Shown here in pieces: positions 54,711 through 63,109 of a DNA stretch of 64,000 nucleotides. The translations under genes were made by a program, and so were the position numbers. The DNA is from a bacterium (lineage in GTDB: Bacteria > Bacillota > Clostridia > Lachnospirales > Lachnospiraceae). The stretch's first letter is position 1. Each line of letters starts with the position of its first letter. The stretch covers positions 1 through 64,000 of the forward strand of contig SFRL01000002.1 of assembly GCA_004562765.1 (NCBI GenBank). Direction: 5' to 3'. The notes beneath the pieces are model-generated. The model had not been told where the DNA came from. It did no database searches and saw only the letters and a program-made list of their open reading frames with translations.

Positions 54711-54793
54711 GCCGGCGTGTCGGAATGGCAGACGATGCAGACTCAAAATCTGTTGTGGGTAACCACGTGTGGGTTCAAGTCCCACCGCCGGCA
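54711..54793 (+). tRNA. tRNA-Leu (anticodon CAA)
   Basis: 83 bases without encoded CCA. Acceptor stem GCCGGCG/CGCCGGC, anticodon stem GCAGA/TCTGT with loop CTCAAAA (anticodon CAA at 54744-54746, reads UUG), long class II variable arm TTGTGGGTAACCACGTG region, and T-loop GTTCAAG. Long variable arm and A discriminator (54793) fit leucine. Confidence 0.95.
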
Positions 54794-54796
54794 TCA

Positions 54797-54834
54797 AAAA
54801 ATAGGAGCAGGACGAAAGTCCGGCTCCTATTTTT
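54797..54834. terminator. Shared terminator of the two convergent tRNA genes
   Basis: 12-bp stem AAAAATAGGAGC/GCTCCTATTTTT extended by an A-G mismatch and GGAC/GTCC capped with a GAAA tetraloop. It starts four bases after tRNA-Leu and ends eight bases from tRNA-Ala, with T-runs on both strands. Confidence 0.92.
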
Positions 54835-54841
54835 ATAAAAG

Positions 54842-54914
54842 TGGAGCATACGGGAATCGAACCCGTGGCCTTAACAATGCGAATGTTACGCGCTCCCAAC
54901 TGCGCTAATGCCCC
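54842..54914 (-). tRNA. tRNA-Ala (anticodon CGC)
   Basis: 73 bases, no encoded CCA. Acceptor GGGGCAT/ATGCTCC carries the G3-U70 pair that identifies tRNA-Ala; anticodon stem TAACA/TGTTA with loop TTCGCAT gives CGC (reads GCG). T-loop GTTCGAT and A discriminator present. Confidence 0.93.
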
Positions 54915-54922
54915 ATGAGAAC

Positions 54923-54950
54923 AGTATAGCACGATCGGAAAAAAATTCAA
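54923..54950 (-). promoter_or_regulatory. Promoter of tRNA-Ala
   Basis: TTGAAT (54945-54950), 16-base spacer, TATACT (54923-54928). The -35 box overlaps the stop codon of the EAL-GGDEF gene. Confidence 0.65.
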
Positions 54951-56704
54951 TAGGTGGCCAGCTCACGCTTTCGTGTTTTTGCTGCTTTCTTGTATCCTGC
55001 CAGCGTACTCACTACTTCATCATAGTTTGGGAAAGGTTCTCGTTCATTGGAAGCGGAAACAGCTGTCACGGACACCAGCGGAAATGACTCAACGACTCCA
55101 TGCCGGTTGCAAGCCTGAATGCAGCGCCGCGCACGATCCTCTTCTTTATAAAGCATGTGCGCACGCTGCTCAAATTCAGTCCTGATCTTTTCGGAAAATG
55201 CAAACGGCTGAAAGCCCTCACAGATCATCACGAAATCATCTCCGCCAATGTGTCCTACAAAATCGTTTGAACCGGCATTTTTCTTTAATACATCTGCCAG
55301 AATACGAATAACCTCGTCTCCCTTTTCAAAACCATATACATCATTGAAGGCTTTAAAATTGTCGAGATCAAAATAATAGATCGTACACTTCCTGCCTGAC
55401 TCCACACTTTCCTTGACCTCCTGATCGATCACGATATTGCCCGGAAGCCCGGTCAGCGGATTTGCACATTTTGCGAGATCCACATCAATTTCCATCGCTT
55501 TTTTCAGCAGATCCTGAATCGTCACGATCCCTGCATACTTGTCCTCTTCCTTAACCACAATGAAATCATAGAGCGCATCCATCTCACGCTCCATGGCAAT
55601 CTTAGCCACACTGCTGATCGATGTATTTGCATCAACCATCAAAAAGTTTTTTTCAGCCAGATCACCGATATTTTTCTTATGATATAACGAAAATCCATAT
55701 TGTCCGCTCAATTTCTGGAACAGTTTTTCTCTGGTCAGAACACCTGTCACCTGTTCCTGATCCACCACACAGATTCCAACCACTTCATCATGATGCTTCA
55801 TATAAGAGAGAACAGCTTCCACCGTCACATGGGGTGCAACAGTCAATCCTTTTCTCATCAGATTTTTTATATAATATTTCTTTACACCGAGATGATTGTG
55901 CATATGATTAAAGGTGTTTTTCTCAAGGATTTCTCCTACTGCCTGCCGATTATCAAAATACAGCTGTGGCTCGGGTTTCGCCAGATAATAACCCTGTCCA
56001 TACTGGACACCCAGGTCGATCAACATCTCCATCTCTTTTTGCGTCTCGATACCCTCAGCGATCAGCAGGATACCGCTGTTATGGGAAAATTCCACCATTC
56101 CCTTGATCATAGCATATTTAATTGGATTTTTATATACATCCCGTACCAGCCCGATATCAAGTTTAATATACCCCGGTGTCAGGCTGCAGATCCGGTTTAA
56201 TCCGGCATAACCGGAACCGACATCATCTATCGCGATCTGATAATGCTGCATTTTATAATGATCAATTGCCTGTCGAAAACTCTGCTCATCTTCCACCCGT
56301 TCCCGCTCTGTCACCTCAAAAACGATGCGCTCCGTGTCGATCCCGTAGCGTTTTGTATACTCCCTCGTAAATCCCTCCCGGAACTTCTCGTCATGCAATA
56401 CTTTCGGGCTTACATTGATAAATATTTTTGCGTGATACTGATCTAGTGCTTCCATTTGCTCATGGACTTCATGCAGGATCGCGCGCCTGCACACCTGCTC
56501 CAGCATCCAGATACAACCCAGCTCTTCCGCGCTCTGAAACATTTCCTCTACATTATCAAATAACCCCGGCTGCGACACTCTGCTTAAGGCTTCAAAACCC
56601 AACACACTCCCATCTCTAAGTGAAATGATCGGCTGAAATACCGGTCTGATCCACCGGTTGACAATGATTTTTTCCAAATTTTCCTGCTGTTCAGTTGTAA
56701 CCAT
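54947..56704 (-). CDS. EAL-CBS-GGDEF cyclic-di-GMP signalling protein
   Basis: 585 residues, cytosolic. N-terminal EAL phosphodiesterase domain (about 10-250) with EALSR, NVSPK, EVTERE, DDVGSGYAGLNR, IKLDIGL and AEGIET, all key residues intact. A CBS pair (about 270-400) follows, and a GGDEF domain at the C-terminus (about 415-575) with IGGDDFVMICEG, i.e. GGDDF in place of GGDEF; the change is conservative but may lower cyclase activity. The most likely net role is c-di-GMP hydrolysis modulated by an adenine nucleotide at the CBS pair. Monocistronic. Confidence 0.92.
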   Translation of the reverse strand: MVTTEQQENLEKIIVNRWIRPVFQPIISLRDGSVLGFEALSRVSQPGLFDNVEEMFQSAEELGCIWMLEQVCRRAILHEVHEQMEALDQYHAKIFINVSPKVLHDEKFREGFTREYTKRYGIDTERIVFEVTERERVEDEQSFRQAIDHYKMQHYQIAIDDVGSGYAGLNRICSLTPGYIKLDIGLVRDVYKNPIKYAMIKGMVEFSHNSGILLIAEGIETQKEMEMLIDLGVQYGQGYYLAKPEPQLYFDNRQAVGEILEKNTFNHMHNHLGVKKYYIKNLMRKGLTVAPHVTVEAVLSYMKHHDEVVGICVVDQEQVTGVLTREKLFQKLSGQYGFSLYHKKNIGDLAEKNFLMVDANTSISSVAKIAMEREMDALYDFIVVKEEDKYAGIVTIQDLLKKAMEIDVDLAKCANPLTGLPGNIVIDQEVKESVESGRKCTIYYFDLDNFKAFNDVYGFEKGDEVIRILADVLKKNAGSNDFVGHIGGDDFVMICEGFQPFAFSEKIRTEFEQRAHMLYKEEDRARRCIQACNRHGVVESFPLVSVTAVSASNEREPFPNYDEVVSTLAGYKKAAKTRKRELATY

Positions 56705-56815
56705 ACGAATTCTCAGATCCTTTCCACCACAGAACTTCTCCGAATCAGTATAGCTTATCCTCTAATAGCTCATCTATCTTGTAAATGTAAAATAAATGAA
56801 AAAAACATGTAAAAA

Positions 56816-56849
56816 GTCGTTATATATGCCATCAGACATATATAACGAC
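56816..56849 (-). terminator. Terminator of lysA
   Basis: Perfect 13-bp stem GTCGTTATATATG/CATATATAACGAC, 8-base loop, then TTTTT on the minus strand, 18 bases past the lysA stop. Confidence 0.9.
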
Positions 56850-56867
56850 CTAAAATTTTCTATATGG

Positions 56868-58139
56868 TTACTGTAATTTCCCCTTGAACTCATCGAAGCA
56901 GTCAAATGTCGCAAAGTAGTCTGCGATCGTCTCTGCACGACGGATCAGCTTTGGTGTGCCATCCTCCTGTAACAGGATCTCGGAAGACCACAGTCTGCCG
57001 TTGTAGTTGTAACCCATCGCAAAACCGTGTGCACCGGTATCGTGAATGACTAACAGATCGCCCTTGTCGATCTTCGGCAGCATGCGATCGATGGCAAATT
57101 TGTCATTGTTCTCGCAGAGCGCACCAACAATATCATACATGTGTTCACAGGGCTGATCTTCTTTTCCCATAACGGTAATGTGATGATATGCACCATACAT
57201 AGCCGGACGCATCAGATTTGCTGCGCAGGCATCCACGCCAATGTACTCTTTATAAGTATGCTTCTCATGGATCGCCTTCGTTACCAGACAGCCATAAGGT
57301 CCCATCATGAAACGTCCCATCTCTGTATAGATCGCCACGTCACCAAGTCCCGCCGGTACTAAGATCTCGTCATATACCTGATGAACGCCTGCTCCGATCG
57401 CCGCAATATCATTCGGTGTCTGATCCGGCTTATAGGCGATGCCGACACCACCGGAAAGATTGATAAAGCTGATCTCGATGCCAAGCTCCTGCTTGATCTC
57501 CACAACGAGATTGAACAATGTGCGCGCCAGTGCCGGATAATAATCATTTGTCACCGTATTGCTCACAAGGAACGAATGCAGTCCAAAACGCTTTGCGCCT
57601 TTCTCCTTTAAGATCCTGTAACCCTGGAAGAGCTGTGCTTTTGTCAGACCGTATTTTGCATCTCCGGGGTTGTCCATAATGCCGTTACTGATCTCATATA
57701 CCCCGCCCGGATTGTAACGCAGGCTGATCGTCTCGGGAATATGTCCCAGCGTCTGTTCCAAAAACTCAATGTGTGTAAAATCATCCAGATTGATGATCGC
57801 ACCAAGTTCCTCTGCCTTTACAAACTCCTCCGCAGGTGTATCATTTGAGGAAAACATGATGTCCTCGCCGCGGATATCACAGGCATCTGAGAGAACCAGT
57901 TCTGCCATGGAAGAACAGTCACAGCCACAGCCATACTCATGCAGGATCTTGATCAAAAACGGGTTGGGTGTTGCCTTTACCGCAAAATACTCTTTATATC
58001 CTTTATTCCACGCAAATGCATCCTTCACTGCCTGTGCGTTGGCGCGAATTCCTTTCTCATCATATAAATGAAAAGGCGTCGGATATTCTTTTACGATCGC
58101 ATCCAACTGCTCCTTTGTCACAAATGTCTCTTTTTTCAT
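56868..58139 (-). CDS. lysA: Diaminopimelate decarboxylase
   Basis: 423 residues, fold-type III PLP enzyme. Converts meso-diaminopimelate to lysine. PLP-lysine in EYFAVKATPNP (K53), HSFLVSN (His stacking on PLP), GGGVGI-like segment NLSGGVGIAYKP, and CENNDKFAIDRM with the second-subunit catalytic Cys. Slightly unlike the canonical E. coli form, so a related decarboxylase acting on a similar substrate is possible. Monocistronic with clear promoter and terminator; no lysine riboswitch in the short leader. Confidence 0.87.
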   Translation of the reverse strand: MKKETFVTKEQLDAIVKEYPTPFHLYDEKGIRANAQAVKDAFAWNKGYKEYFAVKATPNPFLIKILHEYGCGCDCSSMAELVLSDACDIRGEDIMFSSNDTPAEEFVKAEELGAIINLDDFTHIEFLEQTLGHIPETISLRYNPGGVYEISNGIMDNPGDAKYGLTKAQLFQGYRILKEKGAKRFGLHSFLVSNTVTNDYYPALARTLFNLVVEIKQELGIEISFINLSGGVGIAYKPDQTPNDIAAIGAGVHQVYDEILVPAGLGDVAIYTEMGRFMMGPYGCLVTKAIHEKHTYKEYIGVDACAANLMRPAMYGAYHHITVMGKEDQPCEHMYDIVGALCENNDKFAIDRMLPKIDKGDLLVIHDTGAHGFAMGYNYNGRLWSSEILLQEDGTPKLIRRAETIADYFATFDCFDEFKGKLQ

Positions 58140-58172
58140 CGCTATATCCTCTTTTCGTAAAATTTAAAACAA

Positions 58173-58201
58173 ATTATACTCTATACTATTTGAAAAGGCA
58201 A
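58173..58201 (-). promoter_or_regulatory. Promoter of lysA
   Basis: TTGCCT (58196-58201), 17-base spacer, perfect TATAAT (58173-58178), 34 bases before the start codon. Confidence 0.7.
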
Positions 58202-58253
58202 CAGTAAGTTTGAACTAACTCCTTTGATTCTGAAAAAACGAAGAATCGAAAGT

Positions 58254-59234
58254 CTAATAACCGAAATATGCGTCAATCCCATCAGCCAGACCCTTCACCA
58301 TGGCCTTTTGTCCGGAAGCCGATGCCATGTAACGGTCTTCCGTCGCATTCGTCATAAAGCCCAGTTCGATCAGGGTCGTCGGTACGGTGCTCCAGTTTGT
58401 TCCGGTCAGATCATCCCGATAGGATATACCACGGTTGCGCAACCCTGTTTCCTTACAATATGCGCTGATCAGCGCCTTGGACAGCTTATTACTCTTACTG
58501 TACAGCTTGCTGATATAACGGTTGGAAGAAGACGGGCAGAGCGCGGTGGCTCCCCGCGCTGAGGATACGCCTCCATCCGCGTGAATGCGCACGCAGATAT
58601 CCGCACCGCTCTCGTTGATCCGCAGTGCACGTTCCTTATTGGAAATATTGACATCATTCTTTGTTCGGGTCATGACCACCTCATAACCCCTGTCCAGCAA
58701 TTCTGTCTTTAGTTTTTTTGCCACCTCAAGGGTCAACTGATATTCCGGCTTTCCGGTGGCGATACCGCGTGTGCCGCCCGCCACCTTTGCCTTGTACGTT
58801 GACGAACCGGGACCGTTTGGCTCTGTACTGCTGTCTCCCCGCAGCTGGTGTCCGGGATCAATACCGATCACTTTCTTTCCGTTGACCTGTAAAAGTACAG
58901 ATATCTTCTCTCCGCCGCAACTGGCATAAATATGTGTTTTTCCGTAACGCTTTGCCTTGACCTTTCCGGTCTTACTTACCGAGGCGATCTTTTCATTGCC
59001 GACAGACCATGTCACTGTCTTTGTTGTATTGACATTAAACTGATAAGTTTTCCCTGCCGTCAGCTTTTTCACTGACTTTGTAAAAGCCAGCGGCGCTATT
59101 TTTCCGCCGGTTTCTGCCTGTGCGGGAACGGCCATGACTACCGCCAGCATGATACACAGGAAAGCGGTGATCAAACACTTTCGTTTCTCTGTCATAAATA
59201 CCTTCTTAATACAATGTCTCATTCTGCTTTTCAT
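58254..59234 (-). CDS. Secreted N-acetylmuramoyl-L-alanine amidase with Ig-like domain
   Basis: 326 residues from the ATG at 59232-59234 (CCGGAG six bases upstream). A later ATG (59193-59195) after GAAGG would give a shorter, more typical signal peptide MTEKRKCLITAF with cleavage after PAQA; both are plausible. The mature protein has an Ig-like BIG2 domain (LTAGKTYQFNVNTT, VSKTGKVKAKRYGKTH) and a C-terminal amidase_3 zinc domain with IGIDPGHQ, CVRIHADGG and the catalytic Glu in LIELGFMTN. Cleaves the peptide stem from peptidoglycan. 28 bases after mgtE. Confidence 0.9.
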   Translation of the reverse strand: MKSRMRHCIKKVFMTEKRKCLITAFLCIMLAVVMAVPAQAETGGKIAPLAFTKSVKKLTAGKTYQFNVNTTKTVTWSVGNEKIASVSKTGKVKAKRYGKTHIYASCGGEKISVLLQVNGKKVIGIDPGHQLRGDSSTEPNGPGSSTYKAKVAGGTRGIATGKPEYQLTLEVAKKLKTELLDRGYEVVMTRTKNDVNISNKERALRINESGADICVRIHADGGVSSARGATALCPSSSNRYISKLYSKSNKLSKALISAYCKETGLRNRGISYRDDLTGTNWSTVPTTLIELGFMTNATEDRYMASASGQKAMVKGLADGIDAYFGY

Positions 59235-59262
59235 TCTTTTCTCCGGATCATTTGAAAACACG

Positions 59263-60675
59263 TCAGACGATCGCGACATGCAAAACATTTAATAATAAGA
59301 TCCATGCCAGTCCGTAATAGGTCACTACCGCCACAAGATCGTTGACGGTTGAGATCAGCGGTCCGGACGCAACTGCCGGATCAACGTGAATCTTGTTGAA
59401 AAAGAGCGGGATCACGGTTCCGGTAAGGCTGGAGATCGTCATTGCCACCAGAAGCGCCAATCCGATACAGCCGGAGATCGGAAATGCCGTTCCCAACGCC
59501 TGCCCTTTGATAAAAGCCAGATAACAACCGATAAATACAAATGCAATACTTCCCAGCAGCAATCCGTTTGCCATGCCGACACGGATCTCTTTGAATACCA
59601 GATACAGCTTCTGTTTTCCCTCCAGATTCTCATCCATGAGCACGCGCAGCGTCACTGCCAGGGACTGTGTGCCCACATTTCCTGACATACCCAGCGTCAA
59701 CGACTGGAAGGTAACGATCAGCGTCAGCTCCGACATGACATGCTCAAACAGACCGGTGATCGTAGATACACCAAGACCCATGATAAAAAGTACGACCAGC
59801 CACGGAACTCTCTTTTTCATGGATTCCAGCAGCGATTCGTTCAGATCTTCCTCCGCGGTCAAACCTGCGAACATCGCGTAGTCTTCACCCATTTCCTCAT
59901 CGACCATCTCGATCAGGTCATGCGCTGTCACGACACCGATGACACGATTGTCATTGTCCAGAACAGGGATCGTATCCTCTGAATAATCCTTTAATTCCTC
60001 AATACAATCGCTGATATCCTCTTTCGCGTATACATAGGGGAAAGATGTGGCGATCAGGCTCTCCAGCTCATCATGCTCCCGCGCGATGATCAGATCATTC
60101 AGACTCAGCGCACCGTAAAAGGTTCCGTTTTTGTTTACCACGTACATGGTAGAAATATTGTCGTGATCCGCCGCCTGCTCCACAAGGGATTTCATGGCTT
60201 CTTTGATCGTCAGATCACGGCTGATCAGAATAAAGTTGGTAGACATGTAACTACCGATCTCATCCTCATCATAGGATGCAATACGCTCTACATCCTTCTT
60301 CGTATCGATATCCAGAAGCGCCTCGACCTGCGCGCGCTCCTCCTCATCCAGCTCATCAAGGATATCACTGATCTCATCCGCATCCATGGATGCCAGGATC
60401 TCAGCCACTTTTTCCGCACTGATCTCCTGCATGTAATCCTTGATCTCATCTTCCTCTACATATGAGAATACCTCTGAAATGCGCTCTGCGCTCAAGATCA
60501 TGAACAGACGCTTTCTGGCATCCTTGTCCAGATGCTGCAGCAGTGACGCAATATCGTTTTCATGATAATCATCCAGACGCTCGCGCAGCTCGGAGGGCTT
60601 CGCATCGGAGTCTAAAATTTCCAACAGTTCCGCCTCATAATCGGGGCGCTCCGGAATAAATAATTCTTCTTCCAC
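59263..60675 (-). CDS. mgtE: Magnesium transporter MgtE
   Basis: 470 residues from the GTG at 60673-60675, about 13 bases after AAAGGAGA; the frame runs further upstream into the attenuator without a site. N-terminal helical Mg-sensor domain (acidic, DILDSDAKPSELRERLDD, AEILASMDADEISDILDEL), two CBS domains (about 130-260), plug helix, and five membrane helices (about 280-470) with TITGLFEHVMSE, TFQSLTLGMSGNVGTQSLA and the pore region. Imports Mg2+. The known feedback gate binds Mg2+ at the N/CBS domains. Upstream is a leader with a small ORF and a terminator (see 60727-60955). Confidence 0.95.
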   Translation of the reverse strand: MEEELFIPERPDYEAELLEILDSDAKPSELRERLDDYHENDIASLLQHLDKDARKRLFMILSAERISEVFSYVEEDEIKDYMQEISAEKVAEILASMDADEISDILDELDEEERAQVEALLDIDTKKDVERIASYDEDEIGSYMSTNFILISRDLTIKEAMKSLVEQAADHDNISTMYVVNKNGTFYGALSLNDLIIAREHDELESLIATSFPYVYAKEDISDCIEELKDYSEDTIPVLDNDNRVIGVVTAHDLIEMVDEEMGEDYAMFAGLTAEEDLNESLLESMKKRVPWLVVLFIMGLGVSTITGLFEHVMSELTLIVTFQSLTLGMSGNVGTQSLAVTLRVLMDENLEGKQKLYLVFKEIRVGMANGLLLGSIAFVFIGCYLAFIKGQALGTAFPISGCIGLALLVAMTISSLTGTVIPLFFNKIHVDPAVASGPLISTVNDLVAVVTYYGLAWILLLNVLHVAIV

Positions 60676-60726
60676 TTTTACTCTATGTCTCCTTTCTTCC
60701 AATCTTATCATCTGAAAAAAGGGCAT

Positions 60727-60770
60727 AAAAAATCCATCGTTTTTCCAAACCAATGAAACGAACGATGGAC
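60727..60770 (-). terminator. Attenuator terminator in the mgtE leader
   Basis: Stem TCCATCGTT/AACGATGGA (60761-60769 with 60733-60741), 19-base loop, then six T on the minus strand, only 52 bases before the mgtE start. No promoter fits between it and mgtE, so mgtE must be read through it. An alternative 9-bp pairing of 60848-60856 with 60758-60766 would break this stem and acts as antiterminator candidate. Confidence 0.75.
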
Positions 60771-60787
60771 ATCAGAAATGCTTCAGA

Positions 60788-60889
60788 TCATGAAAACCGG
60801 GTGTAACCACGATCCATTTCTGAAATCTGAAACGCTTTATGCTGTCTATCGTTCATCTGTTTATGCCCGTGACTATCAGAACTGTCCAT
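60788..60889 (-). CDS. Putative mgtE leader peptide, 33 residues
   Basis: ATG at 60887-60889 after AGAGGGTGAGACC; ends TGA at 60788. The product begins MDSSDSHGHKQMNDRQHKAF and is polar throughout, with His, Asp and Gln. It lies between the mgtE promoter and attenuator; codons 12-14 (ATGAACGAT, 60848-60856) form the 5' half of the antiterminator, so ribosome position on this ORF would decide which structure forms. No known family. Coding status rests on the ribosome site and position, not on homology. Confidence 0.55.
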   Translation of the reverse strand: MDSSDSHGHKQMNDRQHKAFQISEMDRGYTRFS

Positions 60890-60913
60890 GGTCTCACCCT
60901 CTTTCTAAATATT

Positions 60914-62941
60914 TCACATTTGTTTTATCGTATCATTCCGGAAATTGATTGTCAAGAAGTCATTTGTCGGCGGCTGGCAGGAATGATCCATACATGCATA
61001 GTACGTGGTATGGTCATTTTTCAAGGGATATCTTTTATCCGGCTGATCCCGGATCACCACCTCTGTATCCAGTGGGATCCGACACGCCAGTCCGCCCAGA
61101 TCCTGCGCGTCTTTACGCACGATCGTGATCCGGTCCGGTTCATCCGCATCATCCAATAAAGCCAGAAGATACATGGCATAACCGGCCGGATAACCGTCCG
61201 CCTCGGCACACATATAGGAAAGCTGCTCTTTGGACAGCTTTTTCAGCCACACATCATCCGTGAGATATGACAGCCGGACCAAATCGTATGCCATTGCGGA
61301 ATTCCCGCTGAAAACAGCTCCGTCATAGGTCTCCTTGGGGCGCAAAACCAACTGCTCATGCTCATTTCCGTACAGAAAAAATCCGCCGTGCTCCTCATCA
61401 TAAAAGTCAGAAACTGTTTTTTTGCAAAGCGCCGTCGCCCGCTCCAGCCAGGAGCCGTCCAGTGTTGCCTCATACAGAGCCAGCAGCGCATAAATGCTGA
61501 AGGCATAATCGTCTAAAAATCCCTTCTCTCCACGCTGTCCGTTCCTGTAACTGACATACAATGTATCATCCTCGCATAAATGAGTGCTGATAAACGTCCA
61601 CGCCTGCAACGCCGTGTCAAGATAAATGTGTTTTCCACTCACCCGGTACAGACTGCACAATGCTGCGATCATCAGAGCATTCCAGGAGGTCAGGATCTTA
61701 TCATCCAGATGCAGCGCGTATCTGTGACTACGGTATTCATACACGGCTGCGCGGTATTCATCCATCCGTTTTTGCTCTGTAAATATCTCACCATCTTCCG
61801 CTTTCTCCATGTGATGCAAAAGATTCGGAATACTTTTTCCCTCAAAATTTCCGCTCTCGGTAATATCAAAATATCTGTTGAATTCCTTTCCTGCACTCTC
61901 ACCAAGTACCTGTGTGATCTCTGATGGCTGAAACAAGTAATACTTCCCCTCTTCCCCCTCGCTGTCCGCATCCTTTGCACTGTAAAAAGCGCCCTCAGGA
62001 GAAGTCATTTCCCGCAGGATAAAAAGCGCTGTCTTCTGCGCCACATCCAGATAAATATCCTTTTTTGTGAGCTGAAATGCCTTACAGTATGCCGACAACA
62101 GCAATGCATTGTCATACAGCATCTTTTCAAAATGAGGCACGAGAAAATACGGATCTGTGGAATATCTGCAAAAGCCACCTCCGATATGGTCAAACATGCC
62201 GCCCCGATACATCTGCATCAATGTCTTTTCCACCATTTTAAGCGTATCCCGATCCCCGTTCTTCTCATAACAGCGCATGAGAAACAACAAATTGTGCGGA
62301 GTCGGAAATTTCGGTGCTTCTCCAAACCCGCCATATCTTTCGTCAAAGCTCTCTTTGAAGATCGCCACTGCATGAGCGATCAGCCTTGCCGCCTGGTCGT
62401 CAAACGCACTCCGGCCTGCCGGAAAGCTGCTTTTTTGCAACGCTTTTTTCTGCAGGATCGACGTAATCTCTTCTGCGGATTCCAGCAGCCGCTCCCGGTT
62501 CGTCTCCCACCGCTCCTGCACCTGCAGCAGCAGTTCCTTCAATCCGATCCGTCCGTAAACAGAAGTCTTTGGAAAATAAGTACCCGCAAAAAAGGGCTTC
62601 TGCTCCGGTGTCAGAAAGATCGTCGTCGGCCACCCGCCGCTCCCCGTAAAAGCCTGACACACGGTCATATAAATATTGTCAATATCCGGACGCTCCTCCC
62701 TGTCAACCTTGATGGAGATAAAGTACCGGTTTAAGATCTCTGCGATGTCTTCGTCCTCAAAGCTCTCGTGTGCCATGACATGACACCAGTGACAGGTGCT
62801 GTATCCGATGCTTAAAAAAATCGGTTTGTCCTCTTCTTTGGCACGCAAAAATGCCTCTTCACACCATGGATACCAGTCCACCGGATTATCTGCATGCTGC
62901 AACAGATAAGGGCTTGTCTGATCTTTCAAATGGTTTTTCAT
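60914..62941 (-). CDS. yyaL: Thioredoxin-domain protein YyaL (DUF255, SSP411-like)
   Basis: 675 residues from the ATG at 62939-62941 (AGGAGG nine bases upstream). N-terminal DUF255 thioredoxin-like domain: NHLKDQTSPYLLQHADNPV, with C-H-W-C at the redox position in GYSTCHWCHVMAHES, then a long (alpha/alpha)6-type domain (about 200-660) related to N-acylglucosamine epimerase and cellulase folds. Function of this widespread family is not settled. The mgtE promoter is in its 3' end. Confidence 0.92.
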   Translation of the reverse strand: MKNHLKDQTSPYLLQHADNPVDWYPWCEEAFLRAKEEDKPIFLSIGYSTCHWCHVMAHESFEDEDIAEILNRYFISIKVDREERPDIDNIYMTVCQAFTGSGGWPTTIFLTPEQKPFFAGTYFPKTSVYGRIGLKELLLQVQERWETNRERLLESAEEITSILQKKALQKSSFPAGRSAFDDQAARLIAHAVAIFKESFDERYGGFGEAPKFPTPHNLLFLMRCYEKNGDRDTLKMVEKTLMQMYRGGMFDHIGGGFCRYSTDPYFLVPHFEKMLYDNALLLSAYCKAFQLTKKDIYLDVAQKTALFILREMTSPEGAFYSAKDADSEGEEGKYYLFQPSEITQVLGESAGKEFNRYFDITESGNFEGKSIPNLLHHMEKAEDGEIFTEQKRMDEYRAAVYEYRSHRYALHLDDKILTSWNALMIAALCSLYRVSGKHIYLDTALQAWTFISTHLCEDDTLYVSYRNGQRGEKGFLDDYAFSIYALLALYEATLDGSWLERATALCKKTVSDFYDEEHGGFFLYGNEHEQLVLRPKETYDGAVFSGNSAMAYDLVRLSYLTDDVWLKKLSKEQLSYMCAEADGYPAGYAMYLLALLDDADEPDRITIVRKDAQDLGGLACRIPLDTEVVIRDQPDKRYPLKNDHTTYYACMDHSCQPPTNDFLTINFRNDTIKQM
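60927..60955 (-). promoter_or_regulatory. Promoter of the mgtE leader
   Basis: Perfect TTGACA (60950-60955), 17-base spacer, TACGAT (60927-60932), inside the last codons of yyaL. Predicted start near 60920, about 30 bases before the leader ORF and 245 before mgtE. Confidence 0.65.
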
Positions 62942-63054
62942 GCGCATACTCCTCCTGCCTCTTCTCGCGGCTAAACTGTGATATGTACCTAGTATGTATT
63001 TTCTGCGCAAAATTATGAGGCCGCAGATGTAATTCCTGTCCGGAAAAAGCAAAA

Positions 63055-63084
63055 AAACAGGACGAGGATTTCCTCGTCCTGTTT
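63055..63084 (-). terminator. Terminator of the LppX/LolA-like gene
   Basis: Perfect 13-bp stem AAACAGGACGAGG/CCTCGTCCTGTTT, four-base loop, seven T on the minus strand, 26 bases past the stop of the upstream gene. Confidence 0.92.
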
Positions 63085-63109
63085 CAATTCATGTGTTTTC
63101 AAATGTGTA

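Noticed and set aside
60676..60890. M-box riboswitch upstream of mgtE
   Set aside because: I looked for the GGTGAGGCTCC and CCGCTGCCC core elements and did not find them in this interval or on the reverse strand.
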